64,000 nucleotides of DNA from contig JALHQP010000002.1 of assembly GCA_022841885.1 (NCBI GenBank), positions 60,462 to 124,461 on the forward strand. The letters are read 5' to 3'. Source of the DNA: Aquincola sp. (GTDB taxonomy: Bacteria > Pseudomonadota > Gammaproteobacteria > Burkholderiales > Burkholderiaceae_C). The notes under the pieces were generated by a model that searched no databases, was not told the DNA's origin, and saw only the letters and a list, made by a program, of their open reading frames with translations. Below, piece by piece: positions 16,810 through 24,039 of the stretch. The position numbers were made by a program, and so were the translations under genes. Each line of letters begins with the position of its first letter. The first letter of the stretch is position 1.

Positions 16810-17234
16810 GCAGGGCCCAGGTGGTAGCCGCGTCCCTTGTAGTCGAAATCGACCAGTTCGCCGATGGGGATGTCCTTCACCGCGGGCGCGGCGTAGTAGG
16901 CACGGATCTCCTTGATCAGGCCGCTGCGCTCATCGAACACGTACCACTCGTCGCCGCGCTGCGCGGTGCCGGGCCTGCGCTTCCAGTGCGTCCACTCGAT
17001 CACGGCCTCGTGCTCGCCGACCAGCACCTTCTCGATCGTCCACTGCGAACCGAGGTGCTCGACGCACCAGATCCACTTGCGGGCGATGGTGTCGGCACCG
17101 CGCCAGGGGATCTCGGGCAGGCCGGGCGGGAAGTAGTGCACCGCGTCGGGGGTGAAGCAGGCGACGAGGCCCGCGTGGTCGGCCGCGTTGCAGGCGTCGA
17201 AGTAGCGGCGGATCAGGGTTTCATGGGCGTGCAT
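16806..17234 (-). CDS. NTF2-like (SnoaL-type) protein
   Basis: A 142-residue cone-fold protein of the nuclear transport factor 2-like superfamily. It starts MHAHETLIRRYFDACNAADH and has the segment CFTPDAVHYFPPG typical of SnoaL-like members. Such proteins are isomerases, hydratases or ligand binders, and no catalytic residues can be assigned here. It sits between an RraA-like gene and the dehydratase in the operon, overlapping the latter by 4 bp. A role as a lactonase- or isomerase-like accessory is only a guess. Confidence 0.82.
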   Translation of the reverse strand: MHAHETLIRRYFDACNAADHAGLVACFTPDAVHYFPPGLPEIPWRGADTIARKWIWCVEHLGSQWTIEKVLVGEHEAVIEWTHWKRRPGTAQRGDEWYVFDERSGLIKEIRAYYAAPAVKDIPIGELVDFDYKGRGYHLGPA

Positions 17235-17239
17235 GGCGC

Positions 17240-18025
17240 TCACTCCAGCGCCGGCCGTCCGGCGGCGACCCAGGCCCGGTGCTGTGCACGCGTCTCGGGG
17301 CTCGGCGGGTACAGGCCCCACAGCGCTTCGCCGCGCGCAACGCGTTGCGCCAAGTAGCCCTCGATGTCGTCCTGCGCCTCGCACAGCTCGGCCATCTCGG
17401 CCGCCAGGTGCGCCGGCACCACGGTGATGTTGTCGGCGTCGCCGTGGATCACGTCGCCGGGATAGACCGCGACACCGGCGCAGGCGATCGGCACGTTGAG
17501 GTCGGCCACATGGTGGTACGACAGGCGCGTGGTCGCGGTGACGCCGCGGCACCAGGCGGGAATGTCCATGCGCACGATCTCGCTGCCGTCGCGCAACGCG
17601 CCGTCGGTGACCACGCCGCGCACGCCGCGCCGCTGCATGCGCGCGAGCAGCATGTTGCCCATCGAGGCGGCGCTCGGGTCGTTGCGGCTGTCGATCACCA
17701 TCACGTCGCCGGCTTGCGTCTGCTCGACGCCGACCCACTGCAGGTTGTCGTGGTTCGGGTGCGTGGTGAGCGTCGCGTAGGTGTCGATGTCCTCGCGCGC
17801 CGGGATCATGCGCATCGTGTACGCGCGGCCGGCGAAGCGCCGGGCGTTGGCGCCCTGCAGCGGCCTCAGCCCCACCAGCACCGTCTGGCGGTAGCCCTTG
17901 TTGAAGAGTTGCGTCGTCAGCGAGCCGCTGGTGATGCGCGCCAGGCGGTCGAGCACCTCGTCGGCGACGCGCACCGACGCACGCGCGGGGGGCGGCGTCG
18001 GGGTGACGATTGCTGGCATGGTCAC
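17240..18025 (-). CDS. RraA family protein (aldolase-like), copy 2
   Basis: A 261-residue paralogue of the RraA-family gene at 14362. It has GVVTDGALRDGSEI with the Arg-Asp pair and YPGDVIHGDADNITVVPA. Its N-terminus is about 25 residues longer than copy 1. It is the first gene of the leftward sugar-acid operon and is divergent from the IclR/SMP-30 fusion gene. The two copies are clearly diverged (for example HRPAAPTNLTVHQAID versus CRGVTATTRLSYHHVAD), so they probably act on different substrates or form a hetero-oligomer. Confidence 0.85.
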   Translation of the reverse strand: MTMPAIVTPTPPPARASVRVADEVLDRLARITSGSLTTQLFNKGYRQTVLVGLRPLQGANARRFAGRAYTMRMIPAREDIDTYATLTTHPNHDNLQWVGVEQTQAGDVMVIDSRNDPSAASMGNMLLARMQRRGVRGVVTDGALRDGSEIVRMDIPAWCRGVTATTRLSYHHVADLNVPIACAGVAVYPGDVIHGDADNITVVPAHLAAEMAELCEAQDDIEGYLAQRVARGEALWGLYPPSPETRAQHRAWVAAGRPALE

Positions 18026-18125
18026 GGCCTGTCTCCTGGTGTGGCGGCGATGCTAGGAGGCGCACCGGCGCGCGCCAAGCCGGCGTAGCATCGCGCCCTG
18101 ATGACTGTTCCACTGGCTGGGATCG

Positions 18126-19739
18126 ATGGCCATGCCGGCTGAGCGCAGCGGCGACGGCACGGCTGCGCTCGACAAGGCGCTCGACGTGCTCGACGCGGTG
18201 GGTGACGCGCCGGCCGGGCTGAGCCAGCTCGACCTGGCCGCGCGCCTGGGCCTGCCACGCACCACGCTGTACCGCCTGTTGGGCACGCTGGTGGCGCGCG
18301 GCCTGCTGCGGCGCGACCCGTCGCGGCGCGTCTATGGCCTGGGCGCGCGCTGCTTCGAGTACGCGCGCACGGCCTACGCGATGCCCGACCTGGTGGCCGC
18401 GGCGAGCGTCGAACTGCGCGCCTTGCGCGACATGACCGGCGAGACCACCTACCTGGCCACGCGCGACGGGCACGAAGTGATCTCGCTCGAGCGCTGCGAC
18501 GGCGCCCACAGCCAGCGCTCCCACAGCGCCCTCGGCGAGCGCAAGCCGCTGCACTGCACGAGCCAGGGCAAGGCCATCCTGTCGGCGCTGCCGGCCGAGC
18601 AGCGCGACGCGATGATCAAGGAGTTGCACCTGACCCCCGTCACGGCGCGCAGCATCACCGACCGGCGCCGCCTGGCCGCCGAACTGCGCCTGACCGCCAA
18701 CCGCGGCTGGTCGATCGACGACGAGGAGATCGTGCCCGGCGTGCGCTGTTGCGGCGCGCCGATCGTCGATGCCGAGGGCCAGGTGCGCGGCGCGATCAGC
18801 GTCGCCGGCCCGGCCTTCCGCCTGACGATGGAGCGCCTGGCGCTGGTCGGTCCCGAGGTCGCGGAGGCCGCACGGCGCATCGGCGCCCAGCTTTCGGCCG
18901 CCCAGCCGGTGCGCGCCGCCAACAGCGAGGTCGAGGTGCTTCCCGGCGACTGGGCCTTCGACGGTGCGCACCCGCAATGGTGCGAGGCCGACGGCTTGCT
19001 CTACTGGGCGGACACGCTGGCGCCGACCGTGCACGCGCTCGGCCGCGACGGGCAGGACCGCGTGCTGGCGACGCTCGACGGGCCGATCGACGCCGTGCTG
19101 GCGCAGGACCGCGGCATCGCGGTGCAGGTGGGCGGCGCCTGGCAACACGTGAGCGCCGACGGCCGCGTGACGCCCTGGCCCGAGATGCCGCCGCGCCGCG
19201 TCAGTGCGATGACGCGTGCCCCCGACGGCAGTGCCTGGGCCTGCTGGGCCGACGGCGAACGCTGGCGCGTCGGCGAGGTGGGTTCCGAAGGCCGTGTCCG
19301 CGTCGAGCGTGGCGCATGGCGGCTGTCCGAGCCGGCGACGGCCCTGGCCTGGGATCCGCTGGGCGAGTCCCTGGCCATCGCGGCGGCCGACAGCGGCGCG
19401 CTCTATGTCGCACAGCAGGGCAGCAGCACGCTGCGCCGCCTGGCCACGGTGCCCAAGGGCTCGGGCCAGCTGGCCGGCCTGGCCAGCGACCCGGCCAGCG
19501 GCTGGTGGAGCGCATTGCGCGGCGGCTGGAGCGTGGTGCGCTTCGAGCCCGACGGCAGCCTGGGCCGCGTGGTGGCGCTGCCGGTGCCCAGCCCGAGCGG
19601 CGTGGCCTTCGGTGCCGGGAGCGCAGGCGCTGGCGCGGCGCTGTACATCACCAGCGCGCGCGAGGCCGTCACCCGCGAGTCGCTCGACGCGGCGCCGCTG
19701 TCGGGGCGGCTGTTCGTGGTGCGCGAACCGGCGGCCTGA
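18126..19739 (+). CDS. IclR regulator fused to SMP-30/gluconolactonase-like propeller
   Basis: A 537-residue fusion. Residues 1-262 are a complete IclR regulator: winged HTH with SQLDLAARLGLPRTTLYRLL, then the effector domain with GERKPLHCTSQGKAIL and VPGVRCCGAPIVDAEG. Residues 263-537 resemble the SMP-30/gluconolactonase/LRE six-bladed propeller, with PQWCEADGLLYWAD and a C-terminal PSGVAFGAGSAGAG-ALYIT blade. The usual metal ligands look replaced: the Glu of GEGPxW is missing (GAHPQW), PNG is PSG, and the Asp after the terminal LYVTD-like strand is lost. It is therefore more likely a ligand-sensing propeller than a lactonase. It is divergent from the sugar-acid operon it probably controls. 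Confidence 0.87.
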   Translation: MAMPAERSGDGTAALDKALDVLDAVGDAPAGLSQLDLAARLGLPRTTLYRLLGTLVARGLLRRDPSRRVYGLGARCFEYARTAYAMPDLVAAASVELRALRDMTGETTYLATRDGHEVISLERCDGAHSQRSHSALGERKPLHCTSQGKAILSALPAEQRDAMIKELHLTPVTARSITDRRRLAAELRLTANRGWSIDDEEIVPGVRCCGAPIVDAEGQVRGAISVAGPAFRLTMERLALVGPEVAEAARRIGAQLSAAQPVRAANSEVEVLPGDWAFDGAHPQWCEADGLLYWADTLAPTVHALGRDGQDRVLATLDGPIDAVLAQDRGIAVQVGGAWQHVSADGRVTPWPEMPPRRVSAMTRAPDGSAWACWADGERWRVGEVGSEGRVRVERGAWRLSEPATALAWDPLGESLAIAAADSGALYVAQQGSSTLRRLATVPKGSGQLAGLASDPASGWWSALRGGWSVVRFEPDGSLGRVVALPVPSPSGVAFGAGSAGAGAALYITSAREAVTRESLDAAPLSGRLFVVREPAA

Positions 19740-19757
19740 GGCGCGACCGGGTCCCCC

Positions 19758-20201
19758 TCAGCTCGCCGCCACGAATCCCCGCTCGATCGCCTGCGCCGGG
19801 TCATCGAACACGGCCATGGCCGTCTTCATGCGCCGGAAGCCGAAGGCGCCGTAGAAGGCCTCTTTGCCGGGCACGGCGTACAGCAGGACCTTGCGATGTC
19901 CCTTGGACTGCTCGAGCAGCCGGGACACGATGGCCTTGCCCAGCCCGGTGCCCTGGTGGCTGGGCCGCACAGCGATGTCGCACAGGTAGGCCGCATCGAA
20001 CCCGTCGGCCAGGGCCCGGCCGACGCCGACCAGCCGTCCGTGCTCGCGTACGAACCAGCGGTAGCGGCTGTTCGTGAAGGCCGTCTTCAGGCCCTCGGGA
20101 GGTTTGAGGCCCAGCGGGGCCAGGCGATAGAGCTCCGACAGCTCGTGCCAGTCGACGCCGGCGAGCGAGTCGGTCCATTGCAGTGAGGGAGCGTTCGGCA
20201 T
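19758..20201 (-). CDS. GNAT family N-acetyltransferase
   Basis: A 147-residue GCN5-related acetyltransferase. The acetyl-CoA-binding motif A is AYLCDIAVRPSHQGTGLGKAIVSRLL, and KEAFYGAFGFRRM marks the C-terminal motif B region. The substrate is unknown. The ATG at 20201 is preceded by a purine-rich stretch on the minus strand. The gene is convergent with the IclR fusion gene and lies 27 bp downstream of the pirin gene on the same strand. Confidence 0.88.
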   Translation of the reverse strand: MPNAPSLQWTDSLAGVDWHELSELYRLAPLGLKPPEGLKTAFTNSRYRWFVREHGRLVGVGRALADGFDAAYLCDIAVRPSHQGTGLGKAIVSRLLEQSKGHRKVLLYAVPGKEAFYGAFGFRRMKTAMAVFDDPAQAIERGFVAAS

Positions 20202-20227
20202 GCAGGAGTTCTCGGATGCGATGGTTG

Positions 20228-20962
20228 TCAGGTACTGCCGCGCAGGTCGAACAGCAGCAGATCGGCCGGCTGCGCGTTGCCGCGGCTGTCGAGCCGGACG
20301 GCCACCTCGTCCTCGATGAAGGCCGCGTCGCCGGCCACGAGTTCGGGCCCGGCGTCCGCGCCGGCCTGCGTGCCGATGCGCAACGCACCGGCCACGACGT
20401 GCAGGTGCGTCCAGCGCCCGGCCGGCGGCCGGTAGATCAGCTCGGCATCGTCGACCAGCGCCGCGAACACGCGCGTGTCCTGCGCCAGCGCCAGCACGCC
20501 GGGTCCGCCCTCGGGCGTGGCGATCGCGCGCAGCCGGTTGCGCTTGTCGTCGGCACCGACGTGGATGCGCGCATACGCCGGCTCGAGGCCGCGCTGCGCC
20601 GGCCGGATCCACCACTGCAGGTGATGCTCGGGGTCGACACGCGACGCGTTCATCTCGCTGTGCCGGATGCCGTGGCCGGCGCGCATCAGGTGCACGTCGC
20701 CGGGACGCATGAGCGCCACGTTGCCGAGCGAGTCGCGGTGCTCGACGGCACCGGCCACCGGATACGACATCACCTCGACGTCGCGATGCCCATGCTCGGC
20801 GAAGCCGCCCCCCGGTGCGACACGATCGTCGTTGAACACCAGCAGGTCCGAGTAGCCGTCGAACGCGGGATCGCGGTAGTCGCCGAAGCTGAACGAGAAG
20901 CGCGCGTCGAGCCAGTCGTTGCGAAAACGGCCGCGCGTGTGCGCCGGGCGCAGGCGGATCAT
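20228..20962 (-). CDS. Pirin family protein
   Basis: A 244-residue bicupin of the pirin family. The iron-binding residues are visible as AEHGHRDVEVMSY (two His) and GIRHSEMN (His and Glu). Bacterial pirins can be quercetin-dioxygenase-like or regulate other enzymes. The start ATG overlaps the stop of the EamA transporter gene by 4 bp, so the two are translationally coupled. Confidence 0.9.
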   Translation of the reverse strand: MIRLRPAHTRGRFRNDWLDARFSFSFGDYRDPAFDGYSDLLVFNDDRVAPGGGFAEHGHRDVEVMSYPVAGAVEHRDSLGNVALMRPGDVHLMRAGHGIRHSEMNASRVDPEHHLQWWIRPAQRGLEPAYARIHVGADDKRNRLRAIATPEGGPGVLALAQDTRVFAALVDDAELIYRPPAGRWTHLHVVAGALRIGTQAGADAGPELVAGDAAFIEDEVAVRLDSRGNAQPADLLLFDLRGST

Positions 20963-21876
20963 GTCGGGCACTCCTGGCAGGGCGCGCTGCGGCGCGTCGG
21001 CGGTGTCGGCGTCGTGCGCTGCACGAGCATCACGCCCGCCAGCACGGCGCCGATCGCCAGCAGCGTTGTCGCGGGGTAGCGTTCGTCGAAGGCCAGCGTG
21101 CCGATGACCAGCGACGCGGCCGTGATGACGTAGCCGAGCTGCCCGACGGCCACCGCGCCGGCGCGGCGCTGCAGCTCGAACGCGCTGAGGTAGAACAGGC
21201 TGGTCAGCACGCCGGCGCCGAGCAGCGCGAGGTCGGTGGACGCCAGCGCAAGGCTCGGCAGGCGCAGCGCGCCCGACCACGCGACCGCCGGCACCACCAG
21301 TACGGCCTGCAGGGCCAGCATCAGGCTGGCCGCGGACAGCGGCGCCAGCCCGGCCGGCCAGGCCCGCGTGCGGAACACGTTGCCCGCCGCGAGCAGCAGC
21401 GGCGTGCCGATCGCCGCCAGCGCCCAGGGCAGCGAGGATGCGTCAGCCGGCAGTGCGCCGCGCGGCAGCAGCACCGCCATCACGCCGGCCAGCCCGAGCC
21501 CGATGCCGGCGGCGCGCCACGCGTGCGGCCGCTCGATGCGCAACACGAGCACGATGGCATAGGTGAACAGCGGCGACAGCGCGCCGATGACGCCGATCAG
21601 CCCGGCCGGCACATGCGTCAGCGCGGCGAAGGTCAACAGATTCGGCGCGGTGATGCCGAGCCCGCCGGCGACCGCGGCGTAGCGCAGCGACGCGCGATCG
21701 AGTCGAAGCGGGGCCTGCCCGCGCCATGCCGCGACGGCCCCGAGCACGGGCGCCGCGAACAGCAGTTGCCAGGCAAGCATGCCGGGTGCCGAGACGCCGC
21801 CGGCCGCGGCCAGCTTGGCCAGCGCGTAGATGCCGGCGATCAGCGATCCGTTGACGAGCAGCAGCAGCGGGGTCAT
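20959..21876 (-). CDS. EamA/DMT family transporter
   Basis: A 305-residue protein of the drug/metabolite transporter superfamily, with about ten transmembrane helices in two EamA repeats (roughly residues 1-135 and 150-285). The first repeat ends in GLIGVIGALSPLFTYAIVLVL and the second in AVAVGQLGYVITAASLVIGTL. Such proteins export small metabolites. It is 12 bp downstream of the Old Yellow Enzyme gene and overlaps the pirin gene, so the order is reductase, exporter, pirin. Confidence 0.88.
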   Translation of the reverse strand: MTPLLLLVNGSLIAGIYALAKLAAAGGVSAPGMLAWQLLFAAPVLGAVAAWRGQAPLRLDRASLRYAAVAGGLGITAPNLLTFAALTHVPAGLIGVIGALSPLFTYAIVLVLRIERPHAWRAAGIGLGLAGVMAVLLPRGALPADASSLPWALAAIGTPLLLAAGNVFRTRAWPAGLAPLSAASLMLALQAVLVVPAVAWSGALRLPSLALASTDLALLGAGVLTSLFYLSAFELQRRAGAVAVGQLGYVITAASLVIGTLAFDERYPATTLLAIGAVLAGVMLVQRTTPTPPTRRSAPCQECPT

Positions 21877-21888
21877 CGCGTGGCCTCC

Positions 21889-22989
21889 TCAGGCGGCGAC
21901 GGCCGCTTCGTGCCTGCGCGCAGGCATCAGCGCCGGATAGTCGACGTAGCCGCGCGCGCCGCCGGCGTAGAAGGTCGCCGGATCGGCCTGCGCCAGCGGC
22001 GCGCCGGTGGCAAAGCGTTGTGGCAGGTCGGGGTTGGCGATGAACGGCTGGCCGTAGACGATGGCGTCGGCGCAGCCGCTGGCGGTGAATTCGGCGCCGC
22101 GCCGTTGGTCGAAACCGACGCCGGCGAAGTACGCGCCGCCGCCATCGAACAGCCGGTGCGCCAGTTCGTGCGTGAAAGCCGATCCGGGCTCGGGCGCCAT
22201 CTCGAGGAACGCGATGCGCAGCGGGCGCAGCGCGGCCAGCAGCGTGCCGTAGGTCGCGACCGGGTCGTCGTCGCCGATGTCGTTGAACGGCTTTCCGGGC
22301 GTGACCTTCAGCCCGGTGCGGTCGGCGCCGATCGCCGCGGCGATCGCCTCCAGCGTCTCGACCACGAAGCGCGCGCGCTTGGTCGCACTGCCGCCGTAGG
22401 CATCGACGCGCTGGTTGGTGCCGGTGGACAGGAACTGCATCGGCAGGTAGCCCGAGCCGGCGTGCAGTTCGACGCCGTCGAAGCCGGCAGCGATCGCGCG
22501 CCGCGCGGCGGCGGCGAACTGCTCGACCACGGCGCGCACCTCGGCGGTCGACAGCGCACGCGGCGTGACATGCGGCCGCGAGCCGCTGTCGGTGTAGGTC
22601 GAGCCATGGGGCCGCACGGGCGAGGGGGCGACCGGCGTCGCGCCGCCGGGCAGCAGCAGCGGGTCGCTGATGCGCCCGGCGTGCATCAGCTGCGCGACGA
22701 TGCGGCCCCCCGCGGCGTGCACCGCCTGCGTCACGCCACGCCAGGCCTGCACGTGGCGCGCGTCGGCCAGGCCTGGCGTGCGCACATAGCCCTTGCCCAT
22801 CGGGTCGGGAAAGAGGCCCTCGGTGATCATCAGGCCGGCGCCGGCGCGCTGGGCGTAGTACTGGGCGGTGAGCGGCCCGACGAGGCCGTCGTCGTCGGCG
22901 CGGCTGCGCGTCATCGGGGCCATCACGATGCGGTTGGGCAGCTGCAGCCGGCCGGCGGCGAGCGGCGAGAACAGGGTGAGCGAGGTCAT
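21889..22989 (-). CDS. Old Yellow Enzyme family alkene reductase
   Basis: A 366-residue FMN-dependent NADPH oxidoreductase with the family start LTLFSPLAAGRLQLPNRIVMAPMTRSR split across a TIM barrel, and GGRIVAQLMHAGR. The substrate-anchoring pair is unusual: the family has His-x-x-Asn or His-x-x-His, whereas here ELHAGSGYLPMQF places His176 with Ser179. These enzymes reduce activated C=C bonds or nitro compounds. It is divergent from a LysR regulator that probably controls it together with the downstream exporter and pirin. Confidence 0.92.
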   Translation of the reverse strand: MTSLTLFSPLAAGRLQLPNRIVMAPMTRSRADDDGLVGPLTAQYYAQRAGAGLMITEGLFPDPMGKGYVRTPGLADARHVQAWRGVTQAVHAAGGRIVAQLMHAGRISDPLLLPGGATPVAPSPVRPHGSTYTDSGSRPHVTPRALSTAEVRAVVEQFAAAARRAIAAGFDGVELHAGSGYLPMQFLSTGTNQRVDAYGGSATKRARFVVETLEAIAAAIGADRTGLKVTPGKPFNDIGDDDPVATYGTLLAALRPLRIAFLEMAPEPGSAFTHELAHRLFDGGGAYFAGVGFDQRRGAEFTASGCADAIVYGQPFIANPDLPQRFATGAPLAQADPATFYAGGARGYVDYPALMPARRHEAAVAA

Positions 22990-23046
22990 GGTGCGGCGGT
23001 CCTCTTGAACAACATGGCTTCATGATCGTGGCCGGCGCCGCGCGAT

Positions 23047-23062
23047 GAAATCGGATAATTTC
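23047..23062. promoter_or_regulatory. Inverted repeat, candidate LysR site
   Basis: GAAAT (23047-23051) and ATTTC (23058-23062) form an AT-rich inverted repeat in an otherwise GC-rich 87-bp divergent region between the alkene reductase and LysR genes. It lies 14 bp before the LysR start. This fits a LysR box, by position only. Confidence 0.35.
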
Positions 23063-23076
23063 GCCCGAGTCCTTCG

Positions 23077-23997
23077 ATGCCATCGAACAACGCGCCGTCT
23101 TCACTCCCGATGCTGCGACTGACTCTCGACGCCCTGCAGGTCCTCGACGCGATCGAGCGCCGCGGCAGTTATGCGGCGGCCAGCGAGGAACTGCACCGCA
23201 CCGTCTCGACCCTGTCGTACACCGTGAAGAAGCTCGAGGACGACCTCGGCGTGCAGGTGTTCGACCGCAGCGGCCACCGCGCGGTGCTCACCGACGCCGG
23301 CCGCCTGCTGCTCGACGAGGGCCGGGCAGTGCTCGACGCCGCCGCCGCGGTCGAGCGCCGCGTGCGCACCGTCGGCCGCGGCTGGGAGGCCGCGCTGGTC
23401 ATCGCCGCCAACGAGCTGGTGCCGTACCCGGCCCTGCTGGCCGCGGTAGGCGACTTCTACGCCGAGGGCCACCCCACCCGCATCCGGCTGTTGTCGGAGA
23501 TCCTGGGCGGCGCCTGGGAGGCGCTGGTGTCGCAGCGTGCCGACCTGGCGCTGGCCGAGGTGGCCAGCGCGGGCGCGATCGGCATCACGCACCGGCCGGT
23601 CGGCGCGGTGTCTTTCGTGTTCGCGGTGGCGCCGCAGCATCCGCTGGCGCGCGCGGCGCAGCCGGTCAAGGTGGCCGAGATACGGCGTCACCGCGTCGTC
23701 GTCGTCTCCGACTCGGTGCGCCGCGAGCCGGCGCGCTCCACCGGCATCACGTCGGCGGCCGACGTGCTCACCGTGGCCAGCCTGCAGGCCAAGCTGGCCG
23801 CGCAGGTGGCCGGCCTGGGCGTGGGCTTCCTTCCCGCGGCGCTGGCCGCCGACGCGCTGGCACAGGGGCGGTTGGTCGCGCTGCGCGTGGCCTCACCGCG
23901 CCCACGCGTCACCCTCGAAGTGGCTTGGCGCGCGCAGGACGCCGGCCCGGCGACCTTGTGGTTCGCAGAGCGGCTGCAGCGGCTGCCGCTGGGCTGA
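23077..23997 (+). CDS. LysR-family transcriptional regulator
   Basis: A 306-residue LysR protein. The HTH (LQVLDAIERRGSYAAASEEL through TVSTLSYTVKKLEDDLGVQVF) is followed by an effector domain ending in LWFAERLQRLPLG. An internal ATG at 23110 (MLRLTLDALQ) is an alternative start that begins exactly at the HTH. It is divergent from the alkene reductase gene. A strong hairpin terminator follows directly. Confidence 0.9.
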   Translation: MPSNNAPSSLPMLRLTLDALQVLDAIERRGSYAAASEELHRTVSTLSYTVKKLEDDLGVQVFDRSGHRAVLTDAGRLLLDEGRAVLDAAAAVERRVRTVGRGWEAALVIAANELVPYPALLAAVGDFYAEGHPTRIRLLSEILGGAWEALVSQRADLALAEVASAGAIGITHRPVGAVSFVFAVAPQHPLARAAQPVKVAEIRRHRVVVVSDSVRREPARSTGITSAADVLTVASLQAKLAAQVAGLGVGFLPAALAADALAQGRLVALRVASPRPRVTLEVAWRAQDAGPATLWFAERLQRLPLG

Positions 23998-24013
23998 CCC
24001 AGGCATCCGGCAG

Positions 24014-24039
24014 GGGCAACCGCTCCGTTGCCCTATTTG
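24014..24039 (+). terminator. Rho-independent terminator after LysR gene
   Basis: A perfect 7-bp stem, GGGCAAC (24014-24020) and GTTGCCC (24027-24033), has loop CGCTCC and is followed by TATTTGT. It sits between two convergent genes and may act in both directions. Confidence 0.65.

Noticed and set aside
19736..19761. CTGAGG/CCTCAG hairpin between the IclR fusion and acetyltransferase genes as a terminator
   Set aside because: The stem is only 6 bp with a 14-nt loop, there is no T-run, and it overlaps both stop codons.
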